The notes beneath the pieces are model-generated. The model did no database searches. It saw only the letters and a list, made by a program, of their open reading frames with translations, and was not told the DNA's origin. The position numbers were made by a program, and so were the translations under genes. A stretch of 33,121 nucleotides of DNA from Thiemannella venezuelensis (GTDB lineage Bacteria; Actinomycetota; Actinomycetes; Streptosporangiales; Streptosporangiaceae): the NCBI RefSeq assembly GCF_014203605.1, contig NZ_JACHJJ010000027.1:1-33121 (forward strand), in the 5' to 3' direction. Below are positions 25,303 to 33,121 of this stretch, piece by piece; within the stretch, counting starts at the first letter, position 1; each line of letters opens with the position of its first letter.

Positions 25303-26333
25303 GTGTGAAGACCCACGAGACGCCCGCGCCCCAGCGGGAGCCGGACACGGGCGACCACCTGCTCGAGGTCCAGGACCTGGTGATGAACTTCCCGGTCCGC
25401 GGCGGCGGTTTCCTGCGCCGGGTGGTGGCCCACGTCCAGGCCGTCAGCGGGGTGTCCATGCACGTGGACGAGGGTGAGACCCTCGGCGTGGTGGGCGAGT
25501 CCGGCTGCGGCAAGTCGACGACGGGCCGGGCGATCCTCCAGCTCCACAAGCCCACCTCCGGCTCGGTGCGCTTCCAGGGCAAGGAGCTGATCGGGCTCTC
25601 GGCCAAGGAGATGCGGCCGGTCCGGCGGGACATGCAGATCGTCTTCCAGGACCCCTACGCCTCGCTCAACCCGAAGCTGCCGGTCAACGACATCATCGCC
25701 GAACCGCTGAAGGTCCACGACATGTGGAAGAACGGCGGTCCGGACCGGGTGGCCGAGCTGCTGCGCCTGGTCGGCCTCAGCCCCGAGCACGGCAACCGCT
25801 ACCCTCACGAGTTCTCCGGCGGCCAGCGCCAGCGCGTCGGCATCGCCCGCGCCCTGGCGCTGGAGCCGAAGCTGCTGATCCTCGACGAGCCGGTCTCGGC
25901 GCTGGACGTCTCGGTCCAGGCGGGCGTGGTGAACCTGCTGGAGGACCTGCAGGAGCGGCTGGGCCTGGCCTACGTGTTCATCGCCCACGACCTGTCGGTG
26001 GTCCGCCACATCTCCGACCGGGTCGCGGTGATGTACCTCGGCAAGGTCGTCGAGACCGGTCCCCGGGACGACCTCTACGACCGTCCCGCCCACCCCTACA
26101 CGCAGGCGCTGCTCTCGGCCGCCCCCACGGCCAACCCGAAGGAGGAGCGCGCCCGCGAGCGCGTCATCCTCACCGGTGACGTGCCCAGCCCGCTGAACCC
26201 GCCGAGCGGCTGCCGCTTCCGCACCCGCTGCTGGAAGGCTCAGGAGATCTGCGCCGTCGAGGAGCCCGCCCTCGTCGACCGGGGCAACGGCCACCCCGTG
26301 GCCTGCCACTTCGCCGAGGTCGTCGCCCGCTGA
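25299..26333 (+). CDS. Oligopeptide ABC transporter ATPase, DppF-like
   Basis: A 344-residue ATPase, the second NTPase subunit of the peptide importer. Walker [10 protein letters not shown] is at 67-75, the Q-loop lies in [14 protein letters not shown], the signature in FSGGQRQR, Walker B in [12 protein letters not shown], and the switch histidine in [11 protein letters not shown]. The C-terminal oligopeptide domain carries [20 protein letters not shown] and VACHF. The insertion GGGFLRR between strands is typical for OppF/DppF. The ATG at 25299 overlaps the previous stop (ATGA) and fixes the start, although the frame is open further upstream. A strong hairpin ends the operon. Confidence 0.95.
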   Translation: MSVKTHETPAPQREPDTGDHLLEVQDLVMNFPVRGGGFLRRVVAHVQAVSGVSMHVDEGETLGVVGESGCGKSTTGRAILQLHKPTSGSVRFQGKELIGLSAKEMRPVRRDMQIVFQDPYASLNPKLPVNDIIAEPLKVHDMWKNGGPDRVAELLRLVGLSPEHGNRYPHEFSGGQRQRVGIARALALEPKLLILDEPVSALDVSVQAGVVNLLEDLQERLGLAYVFIAHDLSVVRHISDRVAVMYLGKVVETGPRDDLYDRPAHPYTQALLSAAPTANPKEERARERVILTGDVPSPLNPPSGCRFRTRCWKAQEICAVEEPALVDRGNGHPVACHFAEVVAR

Positions 26334-26342
26334 CCCGCGCGT

Positions 26343-26380
26343 GGAGCGAGCCGTGCAGGGTCTCCTGTACGGCTCGCTCC
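26343..26380. terminator. Bidirectional terminator of the oligopeptide operon
   Basis: Arms 26343-26359 and 26364-26380 give a 17-bp stem with a single G-U pair and a 4-base loop, 9 bases after the DppF stop. It lies between convergent genes and can serve both the operon and the TetR gene. Confidence 0.85.
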
Positions 26381-26428
26381 CGTTCCCGGCCCTGTACGGC
26401 CGCCTCGCGGCGGGATCGCACGGCCGGG

Positions 26429-27034
26429 TCACGGCGGCGGCGCGAAGGCTCCGGCCCGGGCCGCGGCCAGCGCGACCTCGGCGGCGCGGCGGGCGGCGGG
26501 CCCGTCGAGGGGCTCGCCGGTGACGAACAGCCGGTAGTACAGCGGCGCGCAGGTGGCCCGCACGACGTCGACCGCGTCGGTGCCCTCCGGTACCTCGCCC
26601 CGCGCGACGGCCCGGGTGACCACCCCGGCGGCCAGCCCGTGGCGGGCCTCGAAGAGGCCGGTCAGCGCCTCGCGGCCCTGCGGGGAGCGGAGCGCGGCGA
26701 GGATCAGGTTCCGCGGGGCGGCCCCGCCGTCCGGATCGGTGAAGCCGGCGCGGACCGCCTGGGTGATCGCGTGCAGGTCGTCGCGGAGGGAACCGGTGTC
26801 GGGCACCTGCCACGGCTGCCCGGCCGCGCGGGAGAGCACGTCGGCGACGAGCCCGTCCACCCCGCCCCACCTGCGGTACAGCGTCGCCTTGTGCACTCCG
26901 GACCGGTCCGCGACGCTCTCCGCGGTCAGTCCGTCGTAGCCCTCGCCCGTCAGCTCCGCCAGGGTCGCGTCGAGCACGGCCGCGCGGACCCGGGCGCTGC
27001 GTCCGCCGGGCCGCCTGATCGGCGCTTCAGTCAA
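26429..27034 (-). CDS. TetR-family transcriptional regulator
   Basis: A 201-residue TetR protein. The DNA-binding domain spans about 12-60, with ARVRAAVLDATLAELTGEGYDGLTAESVADRSGVHKATLYRRWGG in pieces: helix 1, then the helix-turn-helix ending in TLYRRW. The rest is helical and resembles the TetR_C_11/C_16 type, with ATCAPLYYRLFVTGEPLD. The start is a TTG at 27034 preceded by GGAG with a 6-base gap; no ATG or GTG is available in frame nearby. A 40-bp inverted repeat 38-77 bases upstream is the probable autoregulatory operator. The divergent SARP-like gene and the exporter beyond are likely targets. The effector is unknown. Confidence 0.92.
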   Translation of the reverse strand: MTEAPIRRPGGRSARVRAAVLDATLAELTGEGYDGLTAESVADRSGVHKATLYRRWGGVDGLVADVLSRAAGQPWQVPDTGSLRDDLHAITQAVRAGFTDPDGGAAPRNLILAALRSPQGREALTGLFEARHGLAAGVVTRAVARGEVPEGTDAVDVVRATCAPLYYRLFVTGEPLDGPAARRAAEVALAAARAGAFAPPP

Positions 27035-27071
27035 AATCGACTCCAGGTGCGTCGGTAGCCGTCGGTCGGCA

Positions 27072-27111
27072 TGCCCATACTAATGCGATTCTTTTCGCAT
27101 TAGTATGGGCA
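27072..27111. promoter_or_regulatory. 40-bp inverted repeat, probable TetR operator
   Basis: Perfect 17-bp arms at 27072-27088 and 27095-27111 with a 6-base centre (TTCTTT). Each arm contains TAGTAT read outward (27077-27082 on minus, 27101-27106 on plus), so the repeat includes back-to-back -10 boxes, one for the TetR gene and one pointing towards the SARP-like gene. No -35 is recognisable. It is more AT-rich than its surroundings. Confidence 0.8.
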
Positions 27112-27175
27112 GAGCACCTGCGACGGGCCCGTCCGCACGACGACGGCCGCCATCCGTTCCGCCTTGACCACGATC

Positions 27176-27206
27176 TTGAGTGAAGCCCTCGGGCACCTGC
27201 GACAAT
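27176..27206 (+). promoter_or_regulatory. Leaderless promoter of the SARP-like regulator
   Basis: TTGAGT (27176-27181), a 19-base spacer, GACAAT (27201-27206). Six bases later is the ATG at 27213, without a ribosome site, so the transcript probably starts at or next to the A of ATG. Confidence 0.5.
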
Positions 27207-27212
27207 CCACAC

Positions 27213-30200
27213 ATGTGGTTCGGTGTTCTGGGGTCCACGGAGGTCAGGCTCGGCGAACGGCCGGTCGCGGTCGGCGGGCCGAGGCTGCGCGCCCTGCTGG
27301 CCATGCTGCTGCTGGACGCGGGCCGGGTGGTCACCGCCGAGCGGCTGGTCGGCGGCCTGTACGGCGACGCCCCGCCGAGCGGCCCCGCGGGTGCGCTCCA
27401 GGCGCAGGTCTCCCGGTTGCGCCGCCTGCTCGGCGAGGGCGACGGCGCCGGAGAGCTCATCCAGCACCACCCGGCGGGCTACCTGCTCGCCGCCGACCCC
27501 GACGACGTGGACGTCCACCGCTTCGAGCGGCTGGCCGCCGAGGGCCGTGCCGCGCTCGCCGCGGGCGACCACCCGGGAGCCGCCGGCACCCTGCGCGAGG
27601 CACTCGGCCTCTGGCGCGGCCCGGCCCTGGCCGACGTCGGCGACGCCCCCTTCGCCGCGGCGCAGGCCGTACGGCTGGAGGAGCTGCGCGTCACCACCGC
27701 CGAGGACCACGCGGAGGCCGTGCTGGCGCTCGGCGGCCACCGCGACCTCGTCTCCGGGCTGCGGCAGCTGCTGCAGGCGCATCCCCTGCGGGAGCGGCTC
27801 GCAGGGCAGCTCATGCGGGCGCTGTACGGCGCAGGCAGGCAGGCCGACGCGCTCGCCGTCTTCGACGGCTGCCGGCGGCGGCTCGCCGAGGAACTGGGCG
27901 CCGACCCCTCCTCCGAACTGGCCGCGGTCCATCTGGCGATCCTGCGGGCCGACCCGTCCCTGGCGGCTCCGGCCCGGGCGGCCGGCCCGGCGGCCCCGGC
28001 GTCCCGGACGCCCCCGAAGCCACCGGGCGCACCGCCCCAGGCCTCCCGGCAGGGCGTGCCCGCCCCGCTCACCTCGCTGGTCGGCCGGGCGGGCGAGCTG
28101 GAGCGGATCGGCGCGCTGCTCGCCGGAGCCCGGCTGGTCACGCTCACCGGCCCCGGCGGCACCGGCAAGACCCGCCTGGCGGCGGAGACCGCCGGACGCC
28201 ACCCCGGTGACGCCTGCTTCGTGGAGCTGGCACCGCTCGGCGGCGGGGCGGAGCTGCCGCAGGCGGTCCTCGGCGCGCTCGGCCTCCAGGAGACCGGCGT
28301 GCTGACCGCGCCGGGCATGCAGGCCGGTCCGCCCGATCCGGTGGGCAGGCTCGTCGCGGCGCTCACCGGCCGGGAGGTCCTGCTCGTCCTGGACAACTGC
28401 GAACACGTCGTGGACGCCGCCGCGCGGCTGACCGACCGGCTGCTGGGCGCCTGCCCGGGGCTGCGGATCCTGGCCACCAGCCGGGAGGCGCTCGGCATCA
28501 CCGGCGAGACCCTGCACCCCGTCCCTCCCCTGGAACTCCCGGAGCCGGGCACTCCCCCGGGCCATGCGCCCGCGGTGCGGCTGTTCGCCGACCGGGCGGC
28601 CGCCGTACGGCCGGATTTCACCCTGGACGGGGCCGCCGCCGAGGCCGTCGCGGACATCTGCCGGGCGCTGGACGGGCAGCCGCTGGCGATCGAGCTGGCC
28701 GCCGCCCGGCTGCGGTCGCTGACGGTGCACGAGGTGGCCGCCCGGCTGGACGACCGGTTCGGGCTGCTCTCGCGCGGGAGCCGTACCGCCCAGCCGCGGC
28801 ACCGGACGCTCCGGGCGGTGGTGGAGTGGAGCTGGGAGCTGCTGGACGACGACGAGCGCACGCTGGCCCGGCGGCTGACGGTCTTCGCGGGCGGGGCCAC
28901 CCTGGCCGCCGCCGAGCGGGTCTGCGGGGTGGATGACACCGACGGCGTCCTCGCCTCACTGGTGGACAAGTCGCTGGTGGAGGTGGTCGGGGACCGCTAC
29001 CGGATGCTGGAGACGATCCGGGCGTTCTGCGCCGAACGGCTGGCCGAGGCGGGCGAGGAGGAGCGGCTGCGCCTGGCCCATGCCGACCACTTCCTCGACC
29101 TCGCCGAGACCGCGGGCCCGCACCTGCACCGCGCCGAGCAGCTGGAGTGGCTGGCCCGGCTGGACTCCGAGCGCGACAACCTGCACGCCGCGCTGCACCG
29201 GGCGACCGGAGCCGGTGAGATCGGGCGGGCACTGCGCCTGCTCTCCGCCCTGACGCCCTACTGGTGGCTGCGCGGCCTGCGCAGCGAGAGCGCCGTGCAG
29301 GCCCGCGAGCTGCTGGAGGCGATCGGCTCCGCCCCGCCCCCCGGCCTCGCCGACGAGTACGCCATGTGTGTGATGGCCGTCGCCTCGGGCGGCGGCCACG
29401 GGCCCGAGCTGGACGGGCACCTGGAGGCCACCCGGGAGATCATGACCCGCCGGGAGGCCATGCCCCGCCAGCCGTTCGCCAGCGTCCTGTGGGCGATGGT
29501 CGCCGGTCCCCCGCAGCGGGAGGCGGGCATGGAGCTGATGCGCCGCTGGGAAGAGCTGGAGATGGATCCCTGGATGCGGGCGATCAGCGTTTTCGGCTGG
29601 GGCTACTTCGAGCTGTTCGACGGGAACCCGGTCGAGGCCGAACGCTACTTCGTTCTCGCGCTCGCGGGCTTCCGCGCCCTCGGCGACCGCTGGGGCCTGG
29701 CCCAGACGCTCTCCGGGATGGCCGACCTCGCCGACTGGCGGGGGGACCGGGCCACGTCCGTGGCCCTGACGGACGAGGCGCTCGGCCTGGCCGAGCAGAT
29801 CGGCGCCACCGTCGACGTGGCCGAGCTGCTCCGGCGCCGCGCCGACGGCAGGGTGCGGGACGGAGACCTGGCGAGGGCCTACGACGACTACGAGCGGGTG
29901 GCCGAGCTCGGGCGCCGGGCGGGCGCCTGGGAGCTGGTGGCCGGTTCGTGGCTCGGGCTCGGAGAGGTCGCCCGGCTCCGCGGCGAGCTGGACGAGGCAC
30001 GCCGCCTGTGCGAGGCGGCGCTCGCGGAGTGCTCGGCGGGCTGGTTCGACGCCAGCCAGACGCGGATCCTCATCCATGTCGCGCTCGGCTGGATCGCCGT
30101 GGCCGAGGGCGACGCGGACCAGGCCCTGTCCTGGCACCGGCGGGCGATCGAGGCCGGGCTCGACCACCGCCACCTGCCCGTGACCGCCCGCATCGCCGAG

Positions 30201-30473
30201 GGTCTGGCCGGGGTCGCGATGCTGGAGGGCGACGGTGAGCGGGCGGCCCTGCTGCTCGGTGTGGGTACGGCGCTGCGCGGCTCCCCTCTCGCGGGGGATC
30301 CCGACGTGGCCCGCGTGAGCGCGTGGTGCCTCGCCCGGATCGGCGAGGCCGGCTACGACTCCGCCCACGCGCGCGGCGCCCGGCTCATCCGCCGGGACTC
30401 ACCCGGCCTCGAAGAGTCGCCGCAACCGGCGCTGACCGTCCTCGGCGAGCAGCTGTCAGCGCTTGGTGAGTGA
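27213..30473 (+). CDS. SARP/AfsR-like regulator with BTAD, NTPase and helical-repeat domains
   Basis: A 1086-residue multidomain regulator. Residues about 1-93 form a winged-helix DNA-binding domain of the OmpR/SARP type (MWFGVLGSTEVRLGERPVAV ... LQAQVSRLRRLL ... HPAGYLL). Residues about 98-245 are a bacterial transcriptional activation domain (DVHRFERLAAEGRAAL ... EELGADPSSELAAVH). After an Ala/Pro linker, an AAA/STAND-type NTPase carries Walker A GPGGTGKT (313-320), Walker B LLVLDNCEH (about 390) and LRILATSREALGITGE. The C-terminal 450 residues are helical repeats resembling TPRs. Such proteins activate secondary-metabolite or transport genes in response to a ligand or phosphorylation. The exporter gene begins 30 bases later and is a likely target. 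The ATG at 27213 fits a leaderless promoter. Confidence 0.93.
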   Translation: MWFGVLGSTEVRLGERPVAVGGPRLRALLAMLLLDAGRVVTAERLVGGLYGDAPPSGPAGALQAQVSRLRRLLGEGDGAGELIQHHPAGYLLAADPDDVDVHRFERLAAEGRAALAAGDHPGAAGTLREALGLWRGPALADVGDAPFAAAQAVRLEELRVTTAEDHAEAVLALGGHRDLVSGLRQLLQAHPLRERLAGQLMRALYGAGRQADALAVFDGCRRRLAEELGADPSSELAAVHLAILRADPSLAAPARAAGPAAPASRTPPKPPGAPPQASRQGVPAPLTSLVGRAGELERIGALLAGARLVTLTGPGGTGKTRLAAETAGRHPGDACFVELAPLGGGAELPQAVLGALGLQETGVLTAPGMQAGPPDPVGRLVAALTGREVLLVLDNCEHVVDAAARLTDRLLGACPGLRILATSREALGITGETLHPVPPLELPEPGTPPGHAPAVRLFADRAAAVRPDFTLDGAAAEAVADICRALDGQPLAIELAAARLRSLTVHEVAARLDDRFGLLSRGSRTAQPRHRTLRAVVEWSWELLDDDERTLARRLTVFAGGATLAAAERVCGVDDTDGVLASLVDKSLVEVVGDRYRMLETIRAFCAERLAEAGEEERLRLAHADHFLDLAETAGPHLHRAEQLEWLARLDSERDNLHAALHRATGAGEIGRALRLLSALTPYWWLRGLRSESAVQARELLEAIGSAPPPGLADEYAMCVMAVASGGGHGPELDGHLEATREIMTRREAMPRQPFASVLWAMVAGPPQREAGMELMRRWEELEMDPWMRAISVFGWGYFELFDGNPVEAERYFVLALAGFRALGDRWGLAQTLSGMADLADWRGDRATSVALTDEALGLAEQIGATVDVAELLRRRADGRVRDGDLARAYDDYERVAELGRRAGAWELVAGSWLGLGEVARLRGELDEARRLCEAALAECSAGWFDASQTRILIHVALGWIAVAEGDADQALSWHRRAIEAGLDHRHLPVTARIAEGLAGVAMLEGDGERAALLLGVGTALRGSPLAGDPDVARVSAWCLARIGEAGYDSAHARGARLIRRDSPGLEESPQPALTVLGEQLSALGE

Positions 30474-30503
30474 TCCGTCAGCGCCGTCGCCGAAGCTGCC
30501 GTC

Positions 30504-32045
30504 ATGACGAACGGCATGAGGAACGACTCCCGCAAGTGGGGCACGCTGGTGATCGCGTGCCTGGCGATGCTCCTGCTCTCCATCGACCTGACCGTGCTGC
30601 ACCTGGCCACCCCCAAACTGGTCAAGGACCTGGACCCGTCCGGGACCCAGCTGCTGTGGATCGCCGACGCGTACGGCTTCGCGCTGGCCGGGCTGCTGGT
30701 GACCATGGGCAACCTGGGCGATCGGATCGGCCGCCGGCGGCTGCTGCTGACCGGCACCGCCGCGTTCGGCGCCGCCTCCCTGCTGACGGCCTACGCGCCC
30801 AGCCCCGAACTGCTCATCGCCGCCCGGGCACTGCTCGGTGTGGCGGGCGCGACCATCATGCCCTCGACGCTCTCGCTGATCCGCAACGTGTTCACCGACG
30901 CGAGGGAGCGGACCACCGCGGTCGGCATCTGGAGCAGCATCGGCGCGGCGGGCTTCGCGCTGGGTCCCGTGGTGGGCGGCGCGCTGCTGAACGAGTTCTG
31001 GTGGGGATCGGTCTTCCTCGTCAACATACCGGTGGTCGCGGTGATCCTCGCGGCCGGCCTGGCCGTACTGCCCGAGTCGCGCAACCCGCGCCCGGGCCGG
31101 ATCGACCTGGTGAGCGTGCCGCTCTCCGTCGTCGGCGTGATCGCGGTCATCTACGCGGTGAAGGAGGCCGCCCACGGGGGCGCCGGTCAGATCTCGGTGC
31201 TCGTCCCGGCCGTGCTCGGCGTCGCCGCCCTCGCCGTGTTCGTCCGGCGGCAGACCCGGCTCGCCGAACCGCTCATCGACGTCCGGCTCTTCGGCAACCG
31301 CGCCTTCTCCGCCTCGGTCGGCTCCGCGCTGGTCGCCATGTTCGCGATGCTCTCCATGTCCCTCGTCTTCGCCCAGTACTTCCAGCTCGTCCTGGGCTGG
31401 TCCCCGCTGGTCTCCGGCCTGGCCGGGCTGCCGGGCGGGGTGGGCGCGGCCATCGGCGGGTCGGCGGCGGGCCCGCTGGTCATGCGCTGGGGCCGCGCCC
31501 AGGTCGTCGCGCTCGGCATGGCCCTGGCCGCCGTCGGCTTCGGCCTCTACAGCCAGGTCGGCATGGAGGTCGGCTACGCCTACCTGGTCGTCGCGATGAT
31601 CATCACCAGCACGGGCATCGGGCTCACCTTCGCCGTGGTCAACGACACCATCATCGCCACCGCGCCCAAGGAGCGGGCCGGAGCCGCCGCCGCGATCTCC
31701 GAGACCGCCACCGAGATGGGCGGCGCCCTGGGCATCGCCATCCTCGGAACCGTGCTGAACAGCGCCTACACCGCCAACCTGGTGCTTCCCGCCGGGCTGC
31801 CCGCCGAAGCCGCCGGGCAGGTCCGCGACACCCTGGGCGACGCCCTGCGCACCGCCGCGACCCTCCCGGCGGACCTCGCCTCGGCCGTCGCCGGGGCCTC
31901 CCGGCAGGCGTTCGTCGACGGCATGCAGGCCACCGTGCTCACCGGTGCGGGAATCCTCCTGGTGCTCGCGGTGGCCGCGCTCTACGCGCTGCGGGGTGTG
32001 CCGAAGGAGCTCTCCGACGACGTCACCGAGCTCAGCCACGCGTGA
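30504..32045 (+). CDS. MFS drug exporter, DHA2 (EmrB/QacA) family
   Basis: A 513-residue major facilitator of the DHA2 type with about 14 membrane helices. The first helix is TLVIACLAMLLLSIDLTVLHLATPKL; motif A is GNLGDRIGRRRLLL. ALLGVAGATIMPSTLSLIRNVF and GFALGPVVGGALL hold motif C-like glycines, and ETATEMGGALGIAILGTVLNSAY is typical of EmrB/QacA. These transporters expel lipophilic drugs or pathway products using the proton gradient. The ATG at 30504 lies 30 bases after the regulator stop, on the same strand and with no terminator, so co-transcription is likely. No clear ribosome site is seen. Together with the TetR gene it looks like an export and regulation module; no resistance or biosynthetic gene is nearby to name the substrate. 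Confidence 0.94.
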   Translation: MTNGMRNDSRKWGTLVIACLAMLLLSIDLTVLHLATPKLVKDLDPSGTQLLWIADAYGFALAGLLVTMGNLGDRIGRRRLLLTGTAAFGAASLLTAYAPSPELLIAARALLGVAGATIMPSTLSLIRNVFTDARERTTAVGIWSSIGAAGFALGPVVGGALLNEFWWGSVFLVNIPVVAVILAAGLAVLPESRNPRPGRIDLVSVPLSVVGVIAVIYAVKEAAHGGAGQISVLVPAVLGVAALAVFVRRQTRLAEPLIDVRLFGNRAFSASVGSALVAMFAMLSMSLVFAQYFQLVLGWSPLVSGLAGLPGGVGAAIGGSAAGPLVMRWGRAQVVALGMALAAVGFGLYSQVGMEVGYAYLVVAMIITSTGIGLTFAVVNDTIIATAPKERAGAAAAISETATEMGGALGIAILGTVLNSAYTANLVLPAGLPAEAAGQVRDTLGDALRTAATLPADLASAVAGASRQAFVDGMQATVLTGAGILLVLAVAALYALRGVPKELSDDVTELSHA

Positions 32046-32050
32046 GCCCT

Positions 32051-32115
32051 TGACGGCGCCCCCATGACGGCGCCCCCATGACGGCGCCCCCATGACGGCG
32101 CCCCCATGACGGCGG
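32051..32115. repeat. 14-bp tandem repeat after the exporter gene
   Basis: TGACGGCGCCCCCA occurs four times without change (32051-32064, 32065-32078, 32079-32092, 32093-32106), and a fifth copy is cut off after 8-9 bases. It starts 5 bases after the exporter stop and contains no gene. Confidence 0.9.
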
Positions 32116-32125
32116 AGCCTTTCCA

Positions 32126-32184
32126 CCGGACGCCCAGGTCCTCACCCCGGTCTCAGACCGGCGGGTGAGGACCTGGGCGTCCGG
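32126..32184. terminator. Very long hairpin, possible terminator or repeat element
   Basis: Perfect 21-bp arms at 32126-32146 and 32164-32184, extendable by one pair (32147 with 32163). Inside, CCGGTCT (32147-32153) and AGACCGG (32155-32161) form a second stem about one base. It follows the 14-bp repeat downstream of the exporter gene. It may act as a strong terminator, but its length and lack of a U-tract also fit a REP/MITE-like element. Confidence 0.75.
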
Positions 32185-32467
32185 CGCCGCGATCGGCGGT
32201 CGCCCGGTCGGCTTCGCGGGAGCCCTGAGTGTGGTTCTGAGAGCATTTGGGCAGGATCCGGACGGTAGTGCCGTCCACAGCTTCCGTCCGAGGACTTCGA
32301 GGACGCGGAGACGCGCGAACAGAGCGCGCGGGCAGCGGGAGAGGCCCATCCGGGCGGAACGCACGGGGATTCGACATCACGCGGGGGCGAAGCGCGCCTT
32401 CCGCCTGACCGCCCCACGCTGAACGGCACCTGGATCCAGAAAGCCGATCAAGAAATTGAGCTCATTC
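32185..32467. other. Gene-free stretch before the repeat protein
   Basis: About 280 bases without a supportable gene. Short open frames exist on both strands but lack start signals and family resemblance. No promoter with good boxes is visible for the next gene. Confidence 0.45.
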
Positions 32468-33121
32468 ATGAAACCCATAAAGCACCCGGCATGGCGCCGC
32501 GCGGTGACGGTCCTCCTCGCCATGGCCACCGCCCTCGTCCTCGGAACCTCCTTGCGGGCGGTCTCGCCTCCGGCCCTCTCGGCCCAGAGCAGCTACACCT
32601 TCGCGGGCACCACCGACTGGAACAACGACGGCAACGAAGACATCATCGCCCGCGACATCAACGGCGCCCTCTGGCTCTACCGAGGCCAAGGCACCCTCAC
32701 CCCCAGCCTCCTGCCGCGCACCCAGATCGGCACCGGCTGGAACGGCTACACCTTCGCGGGCACCACCGACTGGAACAACGACGGCAACGAAGACATCATC
32801 GCCCGCGACATCAACGGCGCCCTCTGGCTCTACCGAGGCCAAGGCACCCTCACCCCCAGCCTCCTGCCGCGCACCCAGATCGGCACCGGCTGGAACGGCT
32901 ACACCTTCGCAGGCACCACCGACTGGAACAACGACGGCAACGAAGACATCATCGCCCGCGACATCAACGGCGCCCTCTGGCTCTACCGAGGCCAAGGCAC
33001 CCTCACCCCCAGCCTCCTGCCGCGCACCCAGATCGGCACCGGCTGGAACGGCTACACCTTCGCAGGCACCACCGACTGGAACAACGACGGCAACGAAGAC
33101 ATCATCGCCCGCGACATCAAC
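32468..33121 (+). CDS. Secreted FG-GAP/VCBS-type repeat protein, 3' end beyond the window
   Basis: The frame is open from the ATG at 32468 to the window edge (218 codons), with no stop. Residues 1-39 are a signal peptide: MKPIKHPAWRR, a hydrophobic core, and a PALSA cleavage site. From Tyr43 the protein is a tandem of 51-residue repeats: YTFAGTTDWNNDGNEDIIAR, then DINGALWLYRGQG, then TLTPSLLPRTQIGTGWNG. DWNNDGNED matches the calcium-binding D-x-N-x-D-G-x-x-D loop of FG-GAP/VCBS repeats, which build beta-propellers. Three full units and part of a fourth are visible. I infer an exported, perhaps sugar- or surface-binding propeller, and a catalytic domain beyond the edge cannot be excluded. The ribosome site (TTGAG region) is weak, so the exact start is less certain than the frame. 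Confidence 0.85.
   Translation, partial: MKPIKHPAWRRAVTVLLAMATALVLGTSLRAVSPPALSAQSSYTFAGTTDWNNDGNEDIIARDINGALWLYRGQGTLTPSLLPRTQIGTGWNGYTFAGTTDWNNDGNEDIIARDINGALWLYRGQGTLTPSLLPRTQIGTGWNGYTFAGTTDWNNDGNEDIIARDINGALWLYRGQGTLTPSLLPRTQIGTGWNGYTFAGTTDWNNDGNEDIIARDIN
32594..33121 (+). repeat. 153-bp coding tandem repeat, nearly identical units
   Basis: Units start at 32594, 32747, 32900 and 33053, exactly 153 bases apart, and the last is cut after 69 bases by the window. Comparing by eye, units 1 and 2 are identical. Units 3 and 4 differ from them only by GCG to GCA in the TTCGCGGGC context, a silent change. Confidence 0.95.

Noticed and set aside
32051-32115. 14-bp repeat as an iteron origin
   Set aside because: It is very GC-rich, has no AT-rich melting region and no replication gene nearby.
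32232-32252. Fifth LacI operator (TTCTGAGAGCATTTGGG region)
   Set aside because: Only the left half GAGAGC matches; the right half is unrelated.
32185-32467. Possible transposase remnant suggested by arginine/histidine-rich short frames
   Set aside because: No DDE motif, no terminal inverted repeats around it, and no confident resemblance to an IS family.
32462-32995. 177-codon minus-strand frame across the 153-bp repeats
   Set aside because: The repeats are open on both strands because their length is a multiple of three. The plus strand has a signal peptide and the calcium-loop motif, so the minus frame is a shadow.

Overview
The base composition (mostly above 70% GC, with G or C in nearly every third codon position), GTG and TTG starts, many leaderless-looking promoters and the gene families all point to a filamentous, soil-type actinomycete. 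A relative of Streptosporangiaceae or Streptomyces is a reasonable guess, but the genus is an inference. I see no rRNA, tRNA, CRISPR array or complete insertion sequence.

Left third (about 0.4-9.9 kb): a beta-1,3-glucan (laminarin, callose or fungal-wall) utilisation locus. It has a LacI-family regulator, two sugar ABC permeases and a lipoprotein binding protein on the minus strand, a secreted GH81 endo-beta-1,3-glucanase with a C-terminal CBM6, and a divergent cytoplasmic GH1 beta-glucosidase. Four copies of the perfect 12-bp palindrome GAGAGCGCTCTC lie only in the two promoter regions: two in front of the binding protein and one in front of each hydrolase. The implied route is extracellular cleavage by GH81, oligosaccharide uptake by the ABC system and hydrolysis to glucose by GH1, all controlled by the LacI protein. 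No ATPase is encoded here, so a shared MsiK-type ATPase elsewhere is expected.

Middle (10-19.1 kb): mostly housekeeping genes. These are an SDR oxidoreductase, an FKBP prolyl isomerase, an ATP-dependent DNA ligase of the LigB type, a DUF1707/DUF4870 membrane protein, a small protein I do not recognise, a DUF4192 protein, an EI24/CysZ-like membrane protein, a Maf-type nucleotide pyrophosphatase, a membrane-anchored protein of unknown function and a PTH2-type peptidyl-tRNA hydrolase. Several have a TAnnnT-like box 6-8 nt before the start codon and no ribosome binding site, as expected for leaderless mRNAs.

Right third: after a 640-bp lower-GC regulatory gap comes a complete five-gene oligopeptide/dipeptide ABC operon (binding protein, two permeases, two ATPases), closed by a strong hairpin. 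The first permease carries a roughly 180-residue hydrophobic insertion. Next is a TetR regulator, divergent from a 1086-residue SARP/AfsR-like regulator (winged helix, BTAD, NTPase, helical repeats) that is followed by a DHA2-type drug exporter. A 40-bp inverted repeat with perfect 17-bp arms lies between the divergent genes.

Right edge: a 14-bp tandem repeat and a very long hairpin, then the start of a secreted FG-GAP/VCBS-type protein made of 51-residue repeats. Its 153-bp DNA units are almost identical, and the gene runs off the window. It is the most unusual object here.
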